19,709 bases of DNA from NCBI GenBank assembly GCA_001303705.1, contig LJUI01000032.1:1-19709 (forward strand), given 5' to 3'. The translations under genes were made by a program, and so were the position numbers. The notes under the pieces are model-generated. The model was not told where the DNA came from. It saw only the letters and a list, made by a program, of their open reading frames with translations, and searched no databases. This DNA is from a candidate division TA06 bacterium SM23_40 (GTDB lineage Bacteria > LJUI01 > SM1-40). Positions within the stretch are counted from its first letter, which is position 1; the number at the start of each line of letters is the position of its first letter. This document shows positions 14,609 through 19,709 of this stretch, piece after piece.

Positions 14609-16857
14609 TCAGAAAAGAAGATGCTCTCAATTACCATTCGGAGGGTCGCAGGGGCAAGATCGAGGTGCGGGCGACGAAGCCGTGCCTCACACAGCGGGAT
14701 CTCTCGTTGGCGTATACGCCGGGAGTGGCTGAGCCCTGCCGGGAGATCGTCCGCGACGCACAGGAGGCGTTCACCTACACCGCGAAGGGAAACCTGGTGG
14801 CAGTTGTTTCGAACGGGACGGCTGTCCTAGGCCTGGGGAACATCGGCGCGCTTGCCGGGAAGCCGGTGATGGAAGGGAAGGGCGTCCTGTTCAAGCGGTT
14901 TGCGGACATCGATGTCTTCGATCTTGAGGTCGACACGGAGGACTCAGACGAGTTGATCCGTGTCGTTAGACTCCTCGAGCCGACATTTGGTGGAATCAAT
15001 CTCGAGGATATCAAGGCGCCCGAGTGTTTCTACATCGAGGAGACATTGAAACGGGAGATGGCGATTCCGGTCTTCCACGACGATCAGCACGGCACGGCGA
15101 TCATCTCGGGTGCCGCGCTCCTCAACGCTCTTGAGCTGGTGGGGAAGCGGATGGAAGATGTCAAGGTGGTGTACAACGGCGCAGGAGCGGCGGGGATCGC
15201 GTGCGCAGCCCTGTACATCACTCTCGGCGTCAAACCCGAGAACATGATCATGTGCGACTCGTTGGGAGTCATTTACAAGGGTCGTGAGAAGGGGATGAAC
15301 CCGTACAAGGAGCGATTCGCCGTCGACACCGACCTGCGTACCCTCGAGGATGCGATGAAGGGATCAGATGTCTTCGTGGGGGTATCGGTCGCCGATGTCG
15401 TGAGCAAGAAGATGGTGCGGTCGATGGCCGATCGTCCGATCGTCTTCGCTATGGCCAACCCCGATCCGGAGATCACCTACCCGGACGCCAAGGCGGCGCG
15501 CGACGACATCATCATGGCCACGGGGAGGAGCGACTATCCGAACCAGGTGAACAATGTTCTTGGATTCCCCTTCATCTTCCGGGGGGCACTCGACGTGCGG
15601 GCCACGGCGATCAATGAGGCGATGAAGGTGGCGGCCTGCCATGCTCTCGCAGCTCTGGCGAAAGAGGGCGTGCCGGAATCGGTCTCGAAGGCTTACGGAG
15701 TGGAGGGATTCGAATTCGGGCCGGACTACATCATCCCGAAGCCCCTCGACCCCCGCGTGCTGTTATGGGAGGCCCCGGCCGTGGCCAAGGCGGCGATCGA
15801 CTCCGGGGTCGCCGGGAACGAGCTCGATATGGACGTGTACCGAGAACAGCTGGAGGCGAGACTCGGCCGCTCGCGCGAGGTGATGCGGGTCGTCATCAAC
15901 AAGGCGAAGAAGTCACCGAAGCGGATCGTTTATCCTGAGGGCGACCACGAGAAGATACTGAGGGCGAGCCAGATCATCATCGACGAGGGAATCGCTCATC
16001 CGATCTTGCTGGGAAACAAAAAAGTCATCAAGCAGAAGATCGAGGATCTGAAGCTCGATCTGCCCCGCATACAGATCTTCGACCCATACGCGTGCGATCG
16101 GTTCGAAGATTATGCCCGTGAGTTCTACGAACTGCGCCAGCGGCACGGGGTGACGGTCCACTGGGCCCGGAAGATGATGCGCAACCGCAACTACTTCGGA
16201 TCGATGATGGTCCGCATGGGGGATGCCGACGGCCTCATCTCAGGAGTGACCCAGAACTACCCGGAGACGATCCGGCCTGCCCTTCAGGTGATCAAGGTAC
16301 GTGATGATGTGAGGCGCGTCTCGGGCGTGTACATGATGATCGTGAAGAACGACGTCTACTTCTTTTCCGATGCAACGGTCAACATCGACCCGACTGCTGA
16401 CGATCTCGCTGAGATCGCCATCTGCTGCGCGGAGCAGGTGAGACGGTTCGAGATCGAGCCGAGGGTGGCGATGCTCTCCTTCTCAAACTTCGGTTCGACG
16501 AAACACCCGCTTTCCGAAAAGGTGAAAAGAGCGGTGGAGATCGTGAAAGAGAGGGTTCCCGACCTCGCGATCGACGGAGAGATGCAGGCCGATACTGCGG
16601 TCGTGCCCGAGATCATCCGGGAGCTGTACCCGTTCTGTCAGATCCCCAGTGGCGCCAACGTGCTCATCTTCCCGGACCTCCAATCAGGAAACATCGCGTA
16701 CAAGCTGCTCGCGCGGCTGGGCGGGGCAGAGGCGATCGGCCCCATCCTGATGGGGATGAGCAAACCCGTCCACGTCCTGCAATTCGGCGGCGGCGAGGTA
16801 AAAGACGTCGTCAACATGACAGCCGTCGCCGTCGTCGACGCCCAAAACCTCACCTAA
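14605..16857 (+). CDS. maeB: MaeB-type malic enzyme fused to a phosphotransacetylase-like domain
   Basis: Converts malate to pyruvate and CO2 with reduction of NAD(P). It has 750 residues, normal for MaeB. The malic domain has the [11 protein letters not shown] start, [11 protein letters not shown], general-base Lys92 in [14 protein letters not shown], metal ligands Glu135-Asp136 ([12 protein letters not shown]) and Asp159/160 (FHDDQHGTA), and the nucleotide-binding [12 protein letters not shown] (188-199). From about residue 430 ([15 protein letters not shown]...) a phosphate acetyl/butyryltransferase fold follows. In studied MaeB proteins this part is regulatory, sensing acetyl-CoA, rather than catalytic. 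Coupled to porB by overlap, it feeds pyruvate into the oxidoreductase. Cofactor choice (NAD or NADP) cannot be judged here. It is the last gene of the operon; no clear terminator hairpin with a T run follows. Confidence 0.95.
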   Translation: MIRKEDALNYHSEGRRGKIEVRATKPCLTQRDLSLAYTPGVAEPCREIVRDAQEAFTYTAKGNLVAVVSNGTAVLGLGNIGALAGKPVMEGKGVLFKRFADIDVFDLEVDTEDSDELIRVVRLLEPTFGGINLEDIKAPECFYIEETLKREMAIPVFHDDQHGTAIISGAALLNALELVGKRMEDVKVVYNGAGAAGIACAALYITLGVKPENMIMCDSLGVIYKGREKGMNPYKERFAVDTDLRTLEDAMKGSDVFVGVSVADVVSKKMVRSMADRPIVFAMANPDPEITYPDAKAARDDIIMATGRSDYPNQVNNVLGFPFIFRGALDVRATAINEAMKVAACHALAALAKEGVPESVSKAYGVEGFEFGPDYIIPKPLDPRVLLWEAPAVAKAAIDSGVAGNELDMDVYREQLEARLGRSREVMRVVINKAKKSPKRIVYPEGDHEKILRASQIIIDEGIAHPILLGNKKVIKQKIEDLKLDLPRIQIFDPYACDRFEDYAREFYELRQRHGVTVHWARKMMRNRNYFGSMMVRMGDADGLISGVTQNYPETIRPALQVIKVRDDVRRVSGVYMMIVKNDVYFFSDATVNIDPTADDLAEIAICCAEQVRRFEIEPRVAMLSFSNFGSTKHPLSEKVKRAVEIVKERVPDLAIDGEMQADTAVVPEIIRELYPFCQIPSGANVLIFPDLQSGNIAYKLLARLGGAEAIGPILMGMSKPVHVLQFGGGEVKDVVNMTAVAVVDAQNLT

Positions 16858-16868
16858 CCCCGGGGACG

Positions 16869-17089
16869 CCCCCTGGGGACGTTGGTAGGTTCTGTAGGTT
16901 GTGGGGGCGTATCCACATTTTGAGGGTTATTTGTTAGGGACGTACCTCGGTTTTAAGGTCATTGGCCAGGGATGTACGTAGGTCTTGAAGGTTATTGGGA
17001 AGAGAAACCTCTTGGGCCGAGTGTGTGAGTGTTTGATTGGGGGAGCGATATCGATAACCTTCTGAGCCTACCAACGTCCCCGGCGGGGG
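16869..17089. repeat. Non-coding repeat element with 15-bp inverted ends (MITE/REP-like)
   Basis: GGGGACGTTGGTAGG (16875-16889) is repeated in exact inverted form at 17067-17081. Outside it, CCCCC (16869-16873) faces GGGGG (17085-17089) with a small indel. Between the ends are further degenerate direct copies of a ~31-bp unit starting near 16904, 16937 and 16969, sharing GGGAYGTA and AGGTTATTGG-like blocks. The right end is an inverted copy of the same unit. No open frame is present. This resembles a miniature mobile or REP-type element, though no target-site duplication is obvious. A role as a transcript-end structure for the operon is also possible. Confidence 0.65.
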
Positions 17090-17136
17090 AACTTATTGTA
17101 GTTCTTGATGTTTCTTAATTGTGGTGGGCACTCGAT

Positions 17137-17164
17137 CTGGGGCTGCTTCTGTGCGTGGCCCCAG
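17137..17164. repeat. 7-bp inverted repeat upstream of hypF
   Basis: CTGGGGC (17137-17143) and GCCCCAG (17158-17164) form a perfect stem with a 14-nt loop, followed by the palindrome GAATATTC (17165-17172). No T run follows, so it is not a standard terminator. It may be an operator or leader hairpin for hypF. Confidence 0.4.
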
Positions 17165-17172
17165 GAATATTC

Positions 17173-17202
17173 TTGCCAAGCCGGGTGGTGACGTGATAGG
17201 GT
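17173..17202 (+). promoter_or_regulatory. Weak sigma-70-like promoter candidate for hypF
   Basis: TTGCCA (17173-17178), an 18-bp spacer and TAGGGT (17197-17202). Both boxes are only partial matches. Position, 45 bp before the hypF start, is the main support. Confidence 0.25.
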
Positions 17203-17246
17203 AGACGATCTGTTGATCAGTAACCTCGTCTCTCTTGGGACCTTCG

Positions 17247-19535
17247 GTGGAACAGAGGCTCAAAATCATCGTCCGTGGCGTAGTGCAGGGGGTTGGGTTT
17301 CGCCCCTTTGTCTATCGGCTCGCCCGTTCCCACGATCTCGGGGGGTATGTTGCCAATACCGATCAGGGAGTGACCATCGAGGTTCAGGGTGAGAAGGCTC
17401 GGGTGGCGGAGTTTCTCGACCGGCTGCGCACCGATCATCCCCCGCTGGCCGAGATTACGGACGTCGAGATCGCAGAGCTGCCTCTTAACTCACGGAAGGC
17501 ATTCAGTATCGAGGGGAGCACCTCGGTCGGCGAAGAGGAGGCGCTCGTAACACCGGACGTCGCGACCTGCGACGACTGCCTGCGAGAGCTCCGGGATCAG
17601 GACGATCGTCGGTACCGCTATCCGTTCATCAACTGCACCAACTGCGGCCCTCGGTTCACGATCATCGCTCATCTCCCCTACGATCGGCCGCGGACGACCA
17701 TGCGCGCGTTCCGGATGTGTCCGGCCTGTGACGCAGAGTACCACGACCCTGCCGACAGGCGGTTCCATGCCCAGCCGAATGCCTGCCCTGTCTGCGGTCC
17801 CTCACTAACCTACGTGGCTGAGGACGGGAGCGAAGTGCGCGGCGCCGATCCGCTTGCTGCGGCAGTCGATGCTCTGCGCGCCGGGAAGGTGATAGCAGTG
17901 AAGGGGCTCGGTGGGGTGCACCTCGCCTGCGACGCGCGTCGCGACGATGTGGTGGCGCGGCTCCGGGCGCGGAAGGACCGGGAGGAGAAACCGCTCGCGA
18001 TCATGGTCTCTGGGATGGAGGAGGTGGAGGCGCTCTGCGAGGTGTGTCCGGAAGAGCGCGCTCTCCTCGTCTCGCCGAGGCGGCCCATCGTCCTGATGAG
18101 GAAACGTCAAGGAGCAGAGATATCCGATCTCGTCGCGCCGCACCAGAAGTATCTGGGTGTGATGCTGCCATACACGCCGCTTCACCATCTGCTCCTCCGC
18201 GATTCCGGAATGGTTCTCATAATGACGAGCGGCAACAGGAGCGAGGAGCCCATCGTTCACACAAACCCCGGTGCGCTCGATCGCCTCACTTCCATCGCCG
18301 ACGGCTTTCTCCTTCATGATCGAGAGATCGAGACTCGCTGCGACGACTCGGTGACGCGAGTCTGGCGCGGCAAGGAACTCATCGTTCGGCGCTCGCGGGG
18401 ATATGCTCCCCTTCCGATCGAGATGCCGGTAGGGTGTGATCGAAGCATCCTCGCCTGCGGCGGCGAGCTCAAGAATACCTTCTGTCTCACCCGCGGGTCC
18501 GAGGCGATCCTCAGCCATCACATCGGCGATCTGAAGGAGGAGCCGGCGTTCGACTCATTTGTACAGGGGATCGAGCACCTGAGACGGCTCTTCCACATCG
18601 ATGTTCAGGTCGTCACCCATGATCTCCATCCCGACTATCTGTCGACGCGGTATGCGTTGTCACTCGAAGGAGTGAGGAATGTCGGGGTGCAGCATCACCA
18701 TGCGCACGTGGCGAGTTGTCTGGCAGAACACGGGCGCGATGAGCCGGTCATCGGGATTTCGTTCGACGGTGCGGGGTACGGCCCGGACGGCACGATCTGG
18801 GGAGGCGAGTTCCTGATCGCCGATCTCGGTGGATATGAGCGTGCGGGGCGGCTCGCCCACCTCTCCATGCCCGGCGGCGATCGGGCGACTGAGGAGCCCT
18901 GGAGGATGGCACTCTCACTCCTGTACCGTGTCTTCGGAGAGGATCTGCCGCCGCTAAGGTGTGCTGCTGTGCGTGAGCGGGAACGCCGGGGCTGGCCCGT
19001 GTTGGCGCGCATGATCGATGTCGGTCTCAGGACTCCCTTGACCTCGAGTGCGGGCCGGTTGTTCGATGCCGTCGCCAGCCTTGCAGGAGTGCGCGACTAC
19101 ATCAGTTACGAGGGCCAGGCGGCGATCGAGCTCGAGATGGCCGCCGATGAGCGCGAACCGGGCGCGTACTCGTTCGGTCTTTCCGTCGAGCCTGGAGAGG
19201 ACGGCAAGGAGGTCCTCGTCGTCGACCCTGAACCCATGGTGCACGAACTCGTTTCCGATCTTCTCGCTGGACAGGAAGCCTCGATTGTTGCTGCACGATT
19301 TCATCGCGGTCTGGCACAGATCACCGGTCAGACTGCGCAGCGCATTCGCGATCGCGGCGGGCCGGGGACGGCGGTCCTGACCGGCGGGGTGTTTCAGAAC
19401 ATGTTCTTGTGTGAGCTTGTGGCCGGAGAACTGGAGGAGCGAGGCTTCGAGGTTCTTGTCCATAGCCGTGTTCCTCCGAACGATGGTGGTATCTCCCTCG
19501 GCCAGGCAGCGGTGGCGGCCGTCCGGAGTCGGTGA
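17247..19535 (+). CDS. hypF: [NiFe] hydrogenase maturation carbamoyltransferase HypF
   Basis: Transfers the carbamoyl group of carbamoyl phosphate to HypE on the way to the CN ligands of [NiFe] hydrogenase. It has 762 residues, the usual length. Domains in order: acylphosphatase (about 1-90) with VQGVGFRP (13-20); zinc region with Cys108/111, 130/133, 158/161 and 180/183; YrdC-like domain (about 200-375) with KGLGGVHLACDA; and a Kae1-like domain (about 400-762) with VQHHHAHVAS, SFDGAGYG and LTGGVFQNMFL. GTG 17247 is preferred, with GGGA at 17237-17240 before it. TTG 17235 is in frame but lacks a ribosome site. It is followed by hypC. No hydrogenase structural gene is in the window. Confidence 0.96.
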   Translation: MEQRLKIIVRGVVQGVGFRPFVYRLARSHDLGGYVANTDQGVTIEVQGEKARVAEFLDRLRTDHPPLAEITDVEIAELPLNSRKAFSIEGSTSVGEEEALVTPDVATCDDCLRELRDQDDRRYRYPFINCTNCGPRFTIIAHLPYDRPRTTMRAFRMCPACDAEYHDPADRRFHAQPNACPVCGPSLTYVAEDGSEVRGADPLAAAVDALRAGKVIAVKGLGGVHLACDARRDDVVARLRARKDREEKPLAIMVSGMEEVEALCEVCPEERALLVSPRRPIVLMRKRQGAEISDLVAPHQKYLGVMLPYTPLHHLLLRDSGMVLIMTSGNRSEEPIVHTNPGALDRLTSIADGFLLHDREIETRCDDSVTRVWRGKELIVRRSRGYAPLPIEMPVGCDRSILACGGELKNTFCLTRGSEAILSHHIGDLKEEPAFDSFVQGIEHLRRLFHIDVQVVTHDLHPDYLSTRYALSLEGVRNVGVQHHHAHVASCLAEHGRDEPVIGISFDGAGYGPDGTIWGGEFLIADLGGYERAGRLAHLSMPGGDRATEEPWRMALSLLYRVFGEDLPPLRCAAVRERERRGWPVLARMIDVGLRTPLTSSAGRLFDAVASLAGVRDYISYEGQAAIELEMAADEREPGAYSFGLSVEPGEDGKEVLVVDPEPMVHELVSDLLAGQEASIVAARFHRGLAQITGQTAQRIRDRGGPGTAVLTGGVFQNMFLCELVAGELEERGFEVLVHSRVPPNDGGISLGQAAVAAVRSR

Positions 19536-19545
19536 ACGGTTTCCA

Positions 19546-19564
19546 GGGGCGAGCCGACCGCCCC
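19546..19564. other. Hairpin in the hypF-hypC gap
   Basis: GGGGCG (19546-19551) pairs with CGCCCC (19559-19564) around a 7-nt loop, 11 nt after the hypF stop. No T run follows, so it is more likely an mRNA-stabilising or processing hairpin than a terminator. The rest of the 130-bp gap shows no gene or RNA that I recognise. Confidence 0.4.
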
Positions 19565-19665
19565 ACGTGATGGCCTATCCGACCGTTAGATTTCGTAAGA
19601 TCGCGCACTGTCAGGTCCGTTGCATAACCGGCCCAGAGGGTGGGCGCTAACAAGAGTCTGTGCAC

Positions 19666-19709
19666 ATGTGCCTTGCCATACCGATGAAAGTCGTTGAGAT
19701 CGAGGGAGA
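19666..19709 (+). CDS. hypC: Hydrogenase maturation chaperone HypC, 3'-truncated by window edge
   Basis: ATG 19666 opens MCLAIPMKVVEIEG, the diagnostic HypC/HybG N-terminus. Cys2 (exposed after Met removal) binds the Fe centre and HypD during cofactor assembly. Only 14 full codons lie in the window. The ribosome site is weak (AAGAG near 19651-19655). Its position 130 bp after hypF in the same direction fits a hyp operon continuing to the right. Confidence 0.92.
   Translation, partial: MCLAIPMKVVEIEG

Noticed and set aside
16875-17081. Possible CRISPR array
   Set aside because: Repeats are degenerate and nearly contiguous with no constant-length unique spacers, one copy is inverted, and no cas gene is near.

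Overview
The window (about 58-60% GC by eye) looks like chromosomal DNA from a diderm, anaerobic, probably fermentative or syntrophic bacterium. A TonB protein implies an outer membrane. Two different 2-oxoacid:ferredoxin oxidoreductases and the hydrogenase maturation genes hypF and hypC imply ferredoxin- and hydrogen-based anaerobic metabolism. I cannot name the organism. An uncultured lineage is possible, but nothing in the sequence proves it.

Layout. (1) 1-3253: a soluble PAS histidine kinase, cut by the left edge, overlaps a sigma-54-dependent response regulator that carries two tandem copies of its Fis-type DNA-binding domain. (2) 3254-4072: a near-consensus sigma-70 promoter, an orphan tonB gene and a rho-independent terminator. 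(3) 4119-4642: a second promoter, a structured leader and a small four-cysteine protein gene that may carry a frameshift. (4) 4643-5340: a 0.7-kb control region. It holds three related 13-bp sites spaced about four helical turns apart, then a perfect-consensus sigma-54 promoter (5006-5021), then a folded leader of about 310 nt ending in a hairpin that covers a Shine-Dalgarno sequence. (5) 5341-16857: eleven plus-strand genes, mostly overlapping or closely spaced. They are a single-domain receiver; a branched-chain-type 2-oxoacid oxidoreductase (ferredoxin subunit, alpha, fused beta-gamma); alanine dehydrogenase; an acetyl-CoA/4-hydroxybutyrate-type CoA-transferase; a four-subunit pyruvate-type oxidoreductase (gamma, delta, alpha, beta); and a malic enzyme with a phosphotransacetylase-like domain. 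(6) 16858-17246: a non-coding element of degenerate ~31-bp repeats bounded by a perfect 15-bp inverted repeat. (7) 17247-19709: hypF and the first 14 codons of hypC.

How it may work together (inference). The kinase and activator at the left edge are the obvious candidates to drive the sigma-54 promoter 1.75 kb downstream, through the three phased sites. The operon would collect pyruvate from alanine (Ald) and malate (MaeB). It would oxidise pyruvate and other 2-oxoacids to acyl-CoA, CO2 and reduced ferredoxin, and recover CoA as free acids through the CoA-transferase. Reduced ferredoxin could feed a hydrogenase whose maturation genes follow. All clearly recognised genes are on the plus strand. 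I saw no tRNA, rRNA, CRISPR array, transposase or phage gene.
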